The position numbers and the translations under genes were made by a program. Shown here in pieces: positions 18,330-27,585 of a stretch of 64,000 nt of DNA. Below the pieces are notes generated by a model that saw nothing but the letters and a program-made list of their open reading frames with translations, made no database searches and was not told where the DNA came from. Origin of the DNA: an uncultured Paracoccaceae bacterium (GTDB lineage: Bacteria; Pseudomonadota; Alphaproteobacteria; Rhodobacterales; Rhodobacteraceae); assembly GCA_947503175.1 (NCBI GenBank), contig CANNCO010000001.1, forward strand, positions 1,550,001 through 1,614,000. Direction: 5' to 3'. How positions within the stretch are numbered: position 1 is the stretch's first letter; every line of letters starts with the position of its first letter.

Positions 18330-18459
18330 AACACAAAAGAGTCTGTCTGTAGCTCAGACCGGCGCAGACGGAACTGCATGACGGCTTATGCGTGACGAAA
18401 ACACGGACTGTTCCTTCCGCATCGCGCTTGAACTCATGACTGTGTCTGCTTGTTCCCAT
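18330..18459 (-). mobile_element. Possible decayed IS3-type OrfA fragment
   Basis: From an ATG at 18459 the minus strand reads MGTSRHSHEFKRDA, like the beginning of IS3-group OrfA (helix-turn-helix Tnp_1) proteins. The match then breaks; pieces in other frames further on (GLSYRQT near 18350) could be the next part of the helix-turn-helix. No OrfB or terminal repeats are seen. The call rests on a short motif. The rest of 18172-18659 holds nothing I can assign. Confidence 0.35.
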
Positions 18460-18659
18460 TTTGGCCGCCCACCCAAAGGTCAGGGGGAAAAGCGTCTTCA
18501 AATCCAGCGGCGCCTCACCGGCGCTCTACTCAAAGACAAGAACGCAGAAAAGTCGAACTGCACAAAAACCGATGATCCCAACAGCACCGCACGCTAGCTG
18601 AAAGGCCGATCTGGTTCGAACCATGCGCCCCTGAACGCAGATAGGCCACTCTGGTATGC

Positions 18660-19415
18660 CTATCGTGACAAATGAAACTCGACCACACCCAGGTTCAAAA
18701 TCTGGCCATGAACGGTTTCACCGGCCGGGAAATACGGCAAGCCATTAAGCGATCCGGTGATCACGAACTGCCCCCTCTGCAGTCCACCGCAATGTGCCCC
18801 GAGACGCGCCGCCAGCTTGGCCACCATTTCCAGGCCAGAGCCGCCGGGCACCATGGCCTTGCCGTCGACAACTGTTGTCGCTCCATAGGTCAGTTGCGCC
18901 GTGACTGTTCCGAAGTCCGTCCCGTCCCAATCCGGCGCACGGGCACCGACGACCAGCGCGGAGTTCGCCTGCATATCCGCAAGTTTGACAATCGGATCAT
19001 CAGCCAGCGGTCCGTCGATACGGGTGTCGACCACTTCGATGACGGGGCGCGGCCACACACAGGTCGCGATCGTCGCCAGATCGGCACCCGGGCGGATCGG
19101 CTTCACGATCTCGAAGCCAACCTCCAGCTCGATCCCTGCCTTGTCGATGATCGGCACATGGGACCCGCTTTGAAACACCCGGTCGGCCCGTATCGGTGCC
19201 ATAACAAAGGGCATATCGGGTTTGTCAGCCACCTTGAACCCGCCGACCGCTTCGAAGCGCGCCATGACGGCCTCCTGAAGCGCCAGGGCCGCCTCGGGCG
19301 TGTCAGGCACGGGGCCTATTGGCAGGAATCGAGTGCCGGTTTCGTGCGCGCCTGCCAAAGCCTCGGCGAAGCGATCCAGTTCGGCTGTGAGCGACGTCAT
19401 CGTTGCGGACGTCAT
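18660..19415 (-). CDS. 2-keto-4-pentenoate hydratase/fumarylacetoacetase-family protein (MhpD-like)
   Basis: A 251-residue protein of the MhpD hydratase/decarboxylase fold: residues 60-120 carry GGFKVADKPDMPFVMAPI and GIELEVGFEIVKPI, with the metal-site glutamates in ELEVGFE. The C-terminal TVHGQILNLGVVEF is typical of the end of the fold. Members hydrate 2-oxoacid enols or decarboxylate related compounds with a divalent metal. It overlaps the stop of the upstream GntR gene by four bases, so it belongs to the same minus-strand operon as the regulator and the FAD/Fe-S dehydrogenase. Confidence 0.85.
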   Translation of the reverse strand: MTSATMTSLTAELDRFAEALAGAHETGTRFLPIGPVPDTPEAALALQEAVMARFEAVGGFKVADKPDMPFVMAPIRADRVFQSGSHVPIIDKAGIELEVGFEIVKPIRPGADLATIATCVWPRPVIEVVDTRIDGPLADDPIVKLADMQANSALVVGARAPDWDGTDFGTVTAQLTYGATTVVDGKAMVPGGSGLEMVAKLAARLGAHCGGLQRGQFVITGSLNGLPYFPAGETVHGQILNLGVVEFHLSR

Positions 19416-20068
19416 GTCAGTGCTTTCTTCAACGCGGCAAGCTTGTTGTTCAGATGCGCTCTCAACAGGGCGCTCAGCCTTGGACCGTCGCGGGCTTCGA
19501 CCGCCTTAACGATCTCGCGGTGCTCTTCCACCGCCTCTGCCCACCGGCTGTCCGACACGTTGGCCAGCAGCCTTGCCCGTTCCACCCGCGACGACAACAT
19601 CGCGTAATGCTGCGCCAGAACCGGGTTGCGCGCCGCGGCCATCAGGGCGGCATGAATATCGCGATTGGCCTGGAAATAGGCCGACCGGTCGCCAGCCTCG
19701 TAATACCGGAACATATCGTGGTGGCGCGCGACGATATGGGAGATTTCCTTGTCCGTTGCGCTCGCGCAGGCCAGCTCTCCGGCGAGGCCTTCGAGAACCG
19801 CGATCACCGGGAAGGCATCTTCCAGTTCTTCCATCGTGACCTTGGAAATCCGGGCGCCGCGGTTCGACTGCAAAACCACAAGACCCTCATTGGCCAGCAC
19901 CTTGAGCGCCTCACGCAAGGGCGTGCGCGACACGCCGAGGTTTTCACAGAGCTCCCGTTCAGGGACTTTGGCGTCGGGTTCCAGCGCACCCTCGACAATG
20001 GCCTGGCGCAGGCGGGTCACAAGTTCTTCATGCAGCGACGGGCGGGTTAGCGGAGTTGACAGGTTCAT
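19412..20068 (-). CDS. GntR family transcriptional regulator with FCD domain
   Basis: Taking the ATG at 20068 gives 218 residues (MNLSTPLTRPSLHEELVTRL), one base past the stop of the upstream dehydrogenase; the longer frame overlaps that gene. The winged helix is clear (PERELCENLGVSRTPLREAL, LVVLQSNRGARISKV) and the FCD domain follows with metal-type histidines (ARHHDMF, NRDIHAAL). It is embedded in the operon it probably controls. The 125-bp region before the dehydrogenase and the divergent aminotransferase is the likely operator site. Confidence 0.92.
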   Translation of the reverse strand: MNLSTPLTRPSLHEELVTRLRQAIVEGALEPDAKVPERELCENLGVSRTPLREALKVLANEGLVVLQSNRGARISKVTMEELEDAFPVIAVLEGLAGELACASATDKEISHIVARHHDMFRYYEAGDRSAYFQANRDIHAALMAAARNPVLAQHYAMLSSRVERARLLANVSDSRWAEAVEEHREIVKAVEARDGPRLSALLRAHLNNKLAALKKALT

Positions 20069-20069
20069 T

Positions 20070-22961
20070 TCAAAGGCCTCCCTCTGCCAGGGCCATTTCA
20101 AACACGCGCGCCACATGGATAGCCGCGCGATCCGTCCCATCCGCGATCTGGTGCCGACAGGAGGTGCCGTCGGCAACGATCAGCGTCTCGCCATCGGCCG
20201 CCCGAACCGCGGGCAGAAGGTCCGCCTCGGCCATCTTCACGGAGGTTTCTACCGTATCGCGCCCATAGCCGAAAGCCCCGGCCATTCCGCAGCAACTGGT
20301 CTCGACCACTTCGACCTCCGCATCGGGGATACGCGCGAGCGCGGCCTGCACGTCCGGCATCACCTGATGCGCCTTCTGGTGGCAATGCCCATGTAGCAGG
20401 ATTTTCTGGCCAAGCGGTTTCAGGGGAAGACTGATATCATGCTGGACTAGGAACTCTTCCAGCATCAGGGCCTTGGCCGCGACCGTTTCGGCCCGCCCAT
20501 CGGTGATCAGGGCGGGGATCTCGTCGCGCAGGGTCAGAAGCGACGAAGGCTCCAGCCCCACCACAGGCACGCCCTTTTCCACATATGGCAAAAGCGCGGT
20601 GACCAGACGCTCGGCCTCGGCCCGGGCCTGCTCCACCAGCCCGACCGACAGGAGCGTGCGGCCGCAGTCGAGCGGGCGTTTGCCATCCGCCGGGGTGGCG
20701 ACCTGCACCCTCAGCCCCGCCGCGCGCAAGACGCGCCCGGCGGCACGAAGGTTTTCCGGTTCGAAGTAGCGGTTGAACGCATCGGCAAAGAGGATGACGT
20801 CCGGATCAACGTCGGCAAACTCGGTGTCGCGAAACGGGGTCGCCGACCATTCTGGCAGATCGCGCGACGCGGCAAAGCCGGTCAAACCCTCGGTCAGCTT
20901 CGCGACACCGGGCACACGGTTGCGCAGGTTCATCAGCCAGGGCACCCGTGCGGCCCAAGGGGCATAGCGGGGCATGTAGCCTACCAGACGGTCATGCAGG
21001 CTCAGCCCATGTTTCTCGGCCCGCGCGGCCAGGACTTCGGTCTTCATCCGGGCCATATCCACGCCGGTGGGGCATTCGCGTTTGCACGCCTTGCACGACA
21101 CGCAGAGCTTCATCGTCTCGGCCATCGCGTCCGAGGTCAGGGCATCCGGCCCAAGCTGCCCCGAGATCGCCAATCGCAAGCTGTTGGCACGCCCGCGCGT
21201 GACGTCCCGTTCGTTCCGGGTCACGCGGTAGGAGGGGCACATTGCGCCGCCCTTCAGCTTTCGGCAGGCGCCGTTGTTGTTGCACATCTCGACCGCGCCC
21301 TGAAACCCGCCCCCCGCACCGGGCCAGGCGGACCAGTCGAACGCCGTTTTCAGCGGCGGCACGTTGTAATCCGCGTCATAGCGAAAGAGGCTGCGGTCAT
21401 CCATCTTGGGCGGATCGACGATCTTGCCGGGGTTCAGAAGGTCATCTGGATCGAACCGCCGCTTCACATCGCGGAAAAGATCGGTGATCTCGGTCCCGTA
21501 CATGCGCTCGTGAAACTCCGAGCGCACGATGCCGTCGCCGTGCTCGCCCGAATGGGAGCCCTTGTATTCGGCGACCAGGGCAAAGGCCTCCTCGGCAATC
21601 GACCGCATCTTTTTCACGTCGTCTTCCAGCTTGAGGTTCAAGACGGGGCGCACATGCAGACACCCGACCGACGCATGCGCATACCAAGTACCCTGGGTGC
21701 CGTGACGCTCGAACACCTCGGTCAGCCGTGCGGTGTAATCTGCCAGATCGGTCAGCTCGACCGCGCAATCCTCGACGAAAGAGACCGGTTTGCCTTCTTG
21801 TTTCATCGACATCATGATGTTGAGGCCGGATTTGCGCACCTCGGCGATCTGGCCTTGCAGGCGTTGATCGGTGATGGTTTTCACGCCGCCCCAGTTGCGG
21901 CCCTCACCCGTCCAGGAAAACCCGAGATCGCCCATGCGCCCTTCGATCTCGGCCAGTTTACCGGCATTCGCCTCGGCCGACCCTTCGTCGAACTCAACCA
22001 GCAGCAGCGCCGCCGGGTCGCCCTCGACAAAACCCTCGATGGTGCGGCGGAAGAGCGGGATCTGCCGCGACAGACCGATCATCGTGTCGTCGACGAGTTC
22101 CACCGACAGGGGATTCAGCGCGACAAGATGCTGGGTCGCGTCCATCGCCTGATAGAAACTCGGGAAATGGCACACCGCCAGAACCCGTTCACCCACCAGC
22201 GGCCAGAGCTTCAACTCGATCGCGGTGAAGTAGGCCAGCGTGCCTTCGGAGCCGACCAGCAGATGCGACAGATTCACCGGCGATCCGTTTGGCACCAGCG
22301 CGTCTAGGTTGTAACCGCCCACCCGCCGGTTCAGCTTGGGAAACCGCGCGTCGATCAGATCGGCGTGGGTGGCACCGATCTGCAGCATGTCGTTGACAAT
22401 CGCTTGCGCGGGATGGTTCGCGAGCGTGCCGCCCGGCACCTCGCCAAACCGCGCCTCGGTGCCATCGGCGAGGATCGCGTCGATGGCATGCACATTCGAT
22501 CGCATCGTGCCATAGCGTAGCGAACGGCCACCGCAGGAATTGTTGGCCGTCATGCCCCCGATGGTCGCCCGCGAGGCGGTGGAGACATCGACCGGAAACC
22601 ACAGACCATGGGGTTTCAGGGCGCGGTTCAGATCATCCAGAACCACGCCGGGTTCCACGATGGCCCGCCGCCCTTCCACGTCGATCTCAAGGATGCCGTT
22701 GAAGTGCTTGGAGTTGTCGAGGATCAGACCCGAGTTCACCGTCTGGCCACATTGCGACGTGCCGCCGCCACGCCCCGTGACAGGCAATCCAGCCCCGCGC
22801 GCCGCGTCGAGAGCAGCCGAAATATCGTCCTTGGTCCGGGGAATCGCCACCGCAGAGGGCATCATCTGATAGATCGATGCATCGGTCGAATAGCGCCCCC
22901 GCGAAAACGCATCATCCAGGATTTCTCCGGAAAATCGGTGCTTTAGCGTATCCAGTGGCAT
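20070..22961 (-). CDS. FAD-binding oxidase fused to Fe-S/CCG domain (D-2-hydroxyacid dehydrogenase, YdiJ-type)
   Basis: A 963-residue fusion. Residues 35-220 are the FAD-linked oxidase domain (VTGRGGGTSQCGQTVNSG, ATIGGMTANNSCGGRSLRYG), followed by an FAD-oxidase C-terminal domain to about 520. An Fe-S module follows with MCPSYRVTRNE and CVSCKACKRECPTGVDMARM, then the CCG domain (HCHQKAHQ, ETSCCGMAGAFGY). This is the layout of YdiJ-like D-2-hydroxyglutarate or D-lactate dehydrogenases, membrane-associated enzymes feeding electrons to quinone or cytochrome. It leads the minus-strand operon with the GntR and hydratase genes and is divergent from the aminotransferase. Confidence 0.92.
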   Translation of the reverse strand: MPLDTLKHRFSGEILDDAFSRGRYSTDASIYQMMPSAVAIPRTKDDISAALDAARGAGLPVTGRGGGTSQCGQTVNSGLILDNSKHFNGILEIDVEGRRAIVEPGVVLDDLNRALKPHGLWFPVDVSTASRATIGGMTANNSCGGRSLRYGTMRSNVHAIDAILADGTEARFGEVPGGTLANHPAQAIVNDMLQIGATHADLIDARFPKLNRRVGGYNLDALVPNGSPVNLSHLLVGSEGTLAYFTAIELKLWPLVGERVLAVCHFPSFYQAMDATQHLVALNPLSVELVDDTMIGLSRQIPLFRRTIEGFVEGDPAALLLVEFDEGSAEANAGKLAEIEGRMGDLGFSWTGEGRNWGGVKTITDQRLQGQIAEVRKSGLNIMMSMKQEGKPVSFVEDCAVELTDLADYTARLTEVFERHGTQGTWYAHASVGCLHVRPVLNLKLEDDVKKMRSIAEEAFALVAEYKGSHSGEHGDGIVRSEFHERMYGTEITDLFRDVKRRFDPDDLLNPGKIVDPPKMDDRSLFRYDADYNVPPLKTAFDWSAWPGAGGGFQGAVEMCNNNGACRKLKGGAMCPSYRVTRNERDVTRGRANSLRLAISGQLGPDALTSDAMAETMKLCVSCKACKRECPTGVDMARMKTEVLAARAEKHGLSLHDRLVGYMPRYAPWAARVPWLMNLRNRVPGVAKLTEGLTGFAASRDLPEWSATPFRDTEFADVDPDVILFADAFNRYFEPENLRAAGRVLRAAGLRVQVATPADGKRPLDCGRTLLSVGLVEQARAEAERLVTALLPYVEKGVPVVGLEPSSLLTLRDEIPALITDGRAETVAAKALMLEEFLVQHDISLPLKPLGQKILLHGHCHQKAHQVMPDVQAALARIPDAEVEVVETSCCGMAGAFGYGRDTVETSVKMAEADLLPAVRAADGETLIVADGTSCRHQIADGTDRAAIHVARVFEMALAEGGL

Positions 22962-22988
22962 CGTTTTCTCCTCCCGGTATGCTGTGGC

Positions 22989-23033
22989 TTGACAGTTCTT
23001 CTTTTCATTTTGTATTCATAATTCAAGATTATG
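22989..23033 (+). promoter_or_regulatory. Promoter with overlapping dyad between divergent operons
   Basis: TTGACA at 22989-22994 is a perfect -35 box; TATTCA at 23013-23018 is a -10 candidate after 18 bp. CATAAT (23017-23022) and ATTATG (23028-23033) form an inverted repeat with a 5-base gap that overlaps the -10 region. The location between the FAD/Fe-S operon and the aminotransferase-TctCBA genes suits an operator for the nearby GntR protein. The promoter assignment is by eye. Confidence 0.5.
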
Positions 23034-23086
23034 CATTCGGCAACATCATGCAACATGATCCGCCCGAAGCAAAGGGAGGAACATCT

Positions 23087-24283
23087 ATGACATCGAGACA
23101 TGCCGGTCGGCATTTCCTGCAAATTCCCGGCCCGAGCGCAGTGCCCGATCGGATTTTGCGAGCCATCAGCGCGCAAACGATCGACCATCGCGGGCCGGAC
23201 TTCGCAGCGGTCGGGCAGACGGCGCTTGATGGGATAAAAACGATTTTCAAGACCGAAGCGGGACAGGTCATCATCTTTCCGTCCTCCGGCACCGGGGCAT
23301 GGGAGGCGGCCCTGATCAACACCCTGTCCGAAGGCGACAGGGTGTTGATGTATGAGACCGGCCATTTCTCGATGCTCTGGATGAGCATGGCAAAGCGCCT
23401 GGGCCTGAACCCCGAGGTCATCGAAGGCGACTGGCGGGGTGGCGCAGACCCCGAGGCCATCGAGGCCCGGTTGCGTGAAGACACGGGCCACGAGATCAAG
23501 GCGGTCTGCGTGGTTCATAACGAAACCTCGACCGGTTCGGTCTCGCCCATCGCGGATGTGCGGGCGGCGATCGACGCCGCGGGGCATCCGGCGCTGTTGA
23601 TGGTTGACTCGATCTCGGGCCTTGCATCCGTTGATTTCCGCTTCGATGAATGGAGCGTCGATGTCTGCGTGTCCGGCTCGCAAAAAGGCCTGATGCTGCC
23701 GCCGGGCATTTCGTTCAACTGCGTCAGTGCCCGCGCGATGGAGGTGTCTCGCACCGGTGGTATGCGCCGCTCCTACTGGGACTGGCAGGATATGGCCGGC
23801 CCGAATAGGACTGGATACTTCCCATACACGCCCGCGACCAACATGCTCTACGGGCTGAACGAAGCGGTGGCGATGCTGCATGAGGAAGGGCTCGACAACG
23901 TCTTTGCCCGCCACGCCCGCCACGGCGCCGCAACCCGCGCAGCGGTGCGCGCATGGGGGCTGGAGGTGCTCTGCCGGCAGCAGGGCCAGGAAAGCGGTGT
24001 TCTGACCGCTGTTCTCATGCCCGAGGGCCATAGTGCCGATGCGTTCCGCGCGACGGTTCTGAAGAATTTCGACATCTCGCTTGGCAATGGCCTGTCCAAG
24101 GTCGCCGACCGGGTGTTCCGCATCGGGCATCTGGGCGATTTCAATGACGCCATGCTGATGGGAACCCTCTCGGGGATCGAGATGGGGCTGTCGAAAGCAG
24201 GTATCCCCCATTCGACCGGAGGCACGGCAGCCGCGATGAAGGTTCTGGAGGAGGACATTCCGCAAACGCTCGCCGCTGAATGA
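23087..24283 (+). CDS. Class V aminotransferase, serine-glyoxylate aminotransferase-like
   Basis: The ATG at 23087 has a strong GGGAGGA ribosome site six bases upstream and gives 398 residues starting at the family's N-terminus (HFLQIPGPSAVPDRILRA). The PLP lysine is in VCVSGSQKGLMLPPG; FPSSGTGAWEAAL is the cofactor phosphate region. The length and the IDHRGPDFA motif fit serine-glyoxylate/alanine-glyoxylate aminotransferases. It leads a plus-strand set with a tripartite tricarboxylate transporter, which suggests it acts on the imported compound rather than in the housekeeping serine cycle. Confidence 0.9.
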   Translation: MTSRHAGRHFLQIPGPSAVPDRILRAISAQTIDHRGPDFAAVGQTALDGIKTIFKTEAGQVIIFPSSGTGAWEAALINTLSEGDRVLMYETGHFSMLWMSMAKRLGLNPEVIEGDWRGGADPEAIEARLREDTGHEIKAVCVVHNETSTGSVSPIADVRAAIDAAGHPALLMVDSISGLASVDFRFDEWSVDVCVSGSQKGLMLPPGISFNCVSARAMEVSRTGGMRRSYWDWQDMAGPNRTGYFPYTPATNMLYGLNEAVAMLHEEGLDNVFARHARHGAATRAAVRAWGLEVLCRQQGQESGVLTAVLMPEGHSADAFRATVLKNFDISLGNGLSKVADRVFRIGHLGDFNDAMLMGTLSGIEMGLSKAGIPHSTGGTAAAMKVLEEDIPQTLAAE

Positions 24284-24373
24284 CGACGTAAGGCGCGGCC
24301 CGCACATGTGTGGCAACGGGACGCTTCAAAAACAACGCCGCACGATTCTGACAGAGTTCTTGGAGGAGAGAAT

Positions 24374-25330
24374 ATGTTGTCGCTGAAAACCACCACCGCT
24401 GCCTTCGTGGCGGCCAGCGTCCTGGCCGCCCCAGCCGCGGTTGCACAGGACTACCCCACGCGCACGGTCGAGGTCATCCATTCCTACGGGCCGGGCGGCG
24501 GTACCGACCGTTTCGTGCGCGCCGTGGCCGTGCCCTTCGAAGAGATCGCGGGCCAGTCGATGGTGCCGATTTCGATCCAGGGCGGCGGCGGCATGCCGGC
24601 CTTCGCCAATTTCCAGCAGCGCCGCGTCGACGGCTACACACTCATGGCGATAAGCCCGGACCAGATCATTGCCCATGTGCTTGGCCGCATCGACATGGCA
24701 GCCTTCCAGCCGCTGGCGCGTGTGCAATACGACCAGGGCATGATCGTCGTTCCCGCCGACAGCCCGTTCCAGACGATCCAGGAGTTCATCGACCACGCGC
24801 GGGAAAACCCGGGTGATCTGACCGTCGGCATCACCGGCGCCGCCGGGTTCGACGACACCGTGATGGGCCTTTGGAACATCGAAACCGGCGCCGAGGTCAC
24901 GACCGTGCCCTTCGGCTCGTCCGAGATGGTTTCGAACACCCTTGGCGGTCAGGTTGACGCCATGCACGAGGAATACGGCCCCGCGCGCGGCCTGATCGAA
25001 TCCGGGGACATGCGCCCGCTGGTCGTCTTCTCGGATGAACGCCTGCCCGTGCTGCCTGACGTGCCGACCGCGCTGGAGCTTGGATATGACGTCACGCTGG
25101 GTCGTTGGCGTGCCTTTGCGATGCCCGCGGATGCCGATCCCGAGCAGGTCGAGACGCTGTTTGGCCTGATCTCCGAAGCCGTCGCCTCGGACTCGTATCA
25201 GGAGGTTCAGGAACAGGCCGCCTTGCAGTTCCGGTCCGTCCTGCTTGGCCCCGATGAGTTCCAGGAATTCATCGATAACGAGATTGCGGTCTACACCCAG
25301 GTTCTGACAGCCCTTGGCCTGACCGACTGA
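24374..25330 (+). CDS. tctC: Tripartite tricarboxylate transporter substrate-binding protein (TctC/Bug family)
   Basis: ATG 24374, behind GGAGGAG at 24362-24368, gives 318 residues with a Sec signal peptide (MLSLKTTTAAFVAASVLAAP, cleaved after AVAQ). Mature features of Bug proteins are present: YPTRTVEVIHSYGPGGGTDRF near the N-terminus and GFDDTVMG with PFGSSEMVSNTLGGQVDA in the middle. It captures a carboxylate in the periplasm for the TctAB membrane pair that follows. Confidence 0.92.
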   Translation: MLSLKTTTAAFVAASVLAAPAAVAQDYPTRTVEVIHSYGPGGGTDRFVRAVAVPFEEIAGQSMVPISIQGGGGMPAFANFQQRRVDGYTLMAISPDQIIAHVLGRIDMAAFQPLARVQYDQGMIVVPADSPFQTIQEFIDHARENPGDLTVGITGAAGFDDTVMGLWNIETGAEVTTVPFGSSEMVSNTLGGQVDAMHEEYGPARGLIESGDMRPLVVFSDERLPVLPDVPTALELGYDVTLGRWRAFAMPADADPEQVETLFGLISEAVASDSYQEVQEQAALQFRSVLLGPDEFQEFIDNEIAVYTQVLTALGLTD

Positions 25331-25413
25331 TCGCTTCCGCCCGTCGCGCCCGTCCGGCTGGTCACGGCCAAAGGCGCGGCGGGTGATCCTCACCTGCCCT
25401 AGGAATGGATACC

Positions 25414-25923
25414 ATGGCCCATCGCCTGCTCGATCTGGCCTTTGCCAGCCTTCTGTTCGGTCTGTCGATCTTCTTGTGGTTCGTCGCCGACGGTTTTCCG
25501 GAATCGCGCCGCTTCGCCCAAGCCGACGCCGATTTCTGGCCCAAGATCATCTTCGGCTCCATGGCGATCGTGACCGGCATACTGGCCGTCCGTGCCGTCA
25601 TTACCCTGCTAAACAGCCGGGAGAGCGTGAAGGGCGCCTTTACCATGACGTCCGATTTCCGCAATTCGGTCTTTCGGGTCGGCGCAATGGGCGCCCTGAT
25701 CCTGGCCTATTTCTGGGCCTTCCAGACCATCGGGTTCATCCTGGCAACCTTTGCCTTCCTGACGTTGGCAAGCTTCGTCATCCCATACAAAAACAATCTG
25801 GTGCGTGTGATCTTCGCCGTTGGCTTCACGGTTGCTCTGGTCCTGTTCTTCACCCAGGCGCTGGAACTTCCGCTGCCACGCGGAACCGGGATCTTCTACG
25901 ACCTGAACGTGCTGTTCTACTGA
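25414..25923 (+). CDS. tctB: Tripartite tricarboxylate transporter small membrane subunit (TctB)
   Basis: A 169-residue protein with four predicted membrane helices (LLDLAFASLLFGLSIFLWFV, WPKIIFGSMAIVTGILAV, VGAMGALILAYFWAF, VRVIFAVGFTVALVLFF) and the family's short cytoplasmic loop. An ATG at 25405 is also in frame, but AGGA at 25401-25404 is better placed for 25414. It lies between TctC and TctA as usual. Confidence 0.9.
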   Translation: MAHRLLDLAFASLLFGLSIFLWFVADGFPESRRFAQADADFWPKIIFGSMAIVTGILAVRAVITLLNSRESVKGAFTMTSDFRNSVFRVGAMGALILAYFWAFQTIGFILATFAFLTLASFVIPYKNNLVRVIFAVGFTVALVLFFTQALELPLPRGTGIFYDLNVLFY

Positions 25924-25944
25924 GCCCCGGAAGGAAACAAACCC

Positions 25945-27450
25945 ATGTTGGAAGCATACGGCTCAGCCCTCGTTTATCTCTTCAGCAATCCGTCCTCGTT
26001 TCTGCTGATCATCTTTTCCGTGGTCTGGGGCATCGCCTTCGGATCGGTACCCGGCCTCACGGGGATCGTCGGCGTCGCACTGCTGATCCCGTTCACCTTC
26101 GTCTTCGACCCCACGGCGGGGCTGCTGCTGCTTTCCGGTGTCTATGTCGGGTCCACCTTTGGCGGCTCCATCTCGGCGATCCTGTTCAACACGCCCGGCA
26201 GCCCGGAGGCCGCCTGTACCGCGCTTGACGGTTATCCGATGGCGAAGAAGGGGCAGGCCGGCAAGGCGCTTGGCATTGCGCTGGCGTCGTCTGCCATCGG
26301 CGGCATCTTCGGCACCATCGTCCTGATGCTGCTGGCCCCGCCCATGGCGCAGTTCGCGCTGAATTTCGGCCCGCCGGAATACTTCGCGCTGGCCGTGCTC
26401 GGCATCACCGCCATCTCGGCAATCGGCGGCGGCTCGGTCCTGAAGGGCCTCGTCGCGGGTCTCCTTGGTCTGGGCATCGCGACCGTCGGTCTCGATCCGA
26501 TCACCGGAACGGAGCGGTACACCTTCGGAAACCTCTCCCTGCTGACGGGTATCAGCTTCGTTCCGGCGATCATCGGCACCTTTGCCCTGGCCGAGGTGCT
26601 GCAACGGGCGGGCGAAAAGACCTCGACCGCCGACGTCATAACCGATGTCTCGACCAAACTTCCGAGCATGAAGGAATTCCTGGCGACGCGGATCACGCTG
26701 ATCCGGTCCTCCACCATCGGCGCTGTCATTGGCGCCCTGCCCGGTGTGGGCGCGACCACCGCAGCCTTCATCAGCTATTCCGAGGCGGTGCGCTGGTCCA
26801 AACGCCCGCAGGATTTCGGCACCGGCGTCGCGGAAGGCATCGCAGCGCCTGAATCGGCCAATAACTCCGCCGTTGGGGGGTCGATGATCCCGCTTCTCGC
26901 ACTTGGCATCCCGGGCAGCGCGACCACGGCGGTGATGCTTGGCGGGCTGACGATCCACGGGATCATCCCCGGCCCGCTTCTGATGGAGACCAACACACAA
27001 CTTGTCTACACCGTCTTCATCGGCATGTTCATCGCCAACATCCTGATGCTGATCTTCGGTATCCGCATGGCGCGCTACTTCGCGCTGATCCTCAAGGCGC
27101 CCTATGCGCTTGTCGGCCCGGCCATCGTGGTGCTTTGCATGACCGGGGTCTACGCGCTGAACTCCAACATCGTCGATGTCGGTGTCATGCTGGCCATGGG
27201 CGCCTTCGGCTTCCTGCTGCGGAAACTGCAATATCCCATCGCGTCCTTCGTGATCGGCCTCGTCCTCGGCCCCATTGCCGAGCGCAGCCTGCGACAGGGT
27301 CTTGTGATCGCGGATTACAACTACTGGGAGTTCGCCGCTCGTCCGATCACTGCGATCCTGCTGCTCGGTAGCCTCGCCTCGTTGATCTACGGTTTCTACG
27401 GCCAGTGGAAACGCTACCGGCAGGTCAGCCAAGCCGCGGTACAGAGCTAA
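25945..27450 (+). CDS. tctA: Tripartite tricarboxylate transporter large membrane subunit (TctA)
   Basis: A 501-residue integral membrane protein with the two TctA signature regions: VPGLTGIVGVALLIPFTF near the N-terminus with GSTFGGSISAILFNTPGSPE, and the repeat-related LPGVGATTAAFISY with GGSMIPLLALGIPGSATTAV later. It is the sodium- or proton-coupled channel of the system. A GGAAGG ribosome site lies before the ATG, 21 bp after tctB. Confidence 0.95.
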   Translation: MLEAYGSALVYLFSNPSSFLLIIFSVVWGIAFGSVPGLTGIVGVALLIPFTFVFDPTAGLLLLSGVYVGSTFGGSISAILFNTPGSPEAACTALDGYPMAKKGQAGKALGIALASSAIGGIFGTIVLMLLAPPMAQFALNFGPPEYFALAVLGITAISAIGGGSVLKGLVAGLLGLGIATVGLDPITGTERYTFGNLSLLTGISFVPAIIGTFALAEVLQRAGEKTSTADVITDVSTKLPSMKEFLATRITLIRSSTIGAVIGALPGVGATTAAFISYSEAVRWSKRPQDFGTGVAEGIAAPESANNSAVGGSMIPLLALGIPGSATTAVMLGGLTIHGIIPGPLLMETNTQLVYTVFIGMFIANILMLIFGIRMARYFALILKAPYALVGPAIVVLCMTGVYALNSNIVDVGVMLAMGAFGFLLRKLQYPIASFVIGLVLGPIAERSLRQGLVIADYNYWEFAARPITAILLLGSLASLIYGFYGQWKRYRQVSQAAVQS

Positions 27451-27585
27451 GGGCAACTGAGGTTACGGAAACCGGGGTTGAGGGGCATGGATAACAATCG
27501 GGCGGACAGGCCGGCCGTTTGAGATGGCAGCCTGGATGTTTGCTATGAAATGCGAGGCGGTGTTTCAGCGGGCCGCCAACCGCTC

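Noticed and set aside
22943-24316. Long minus-strand frame opposite the aminotransferase gene
   Set aside because: Antisense open frame caused by GC bias; composition is not protein-like and it overlaps a clear gene.
25963-27456. Long minus-strand frame opposite tctA
   Set aside because: Rich in Arg, Gly, Asp and His as expected from reading a membrane-protein gene backward; no domain seen.
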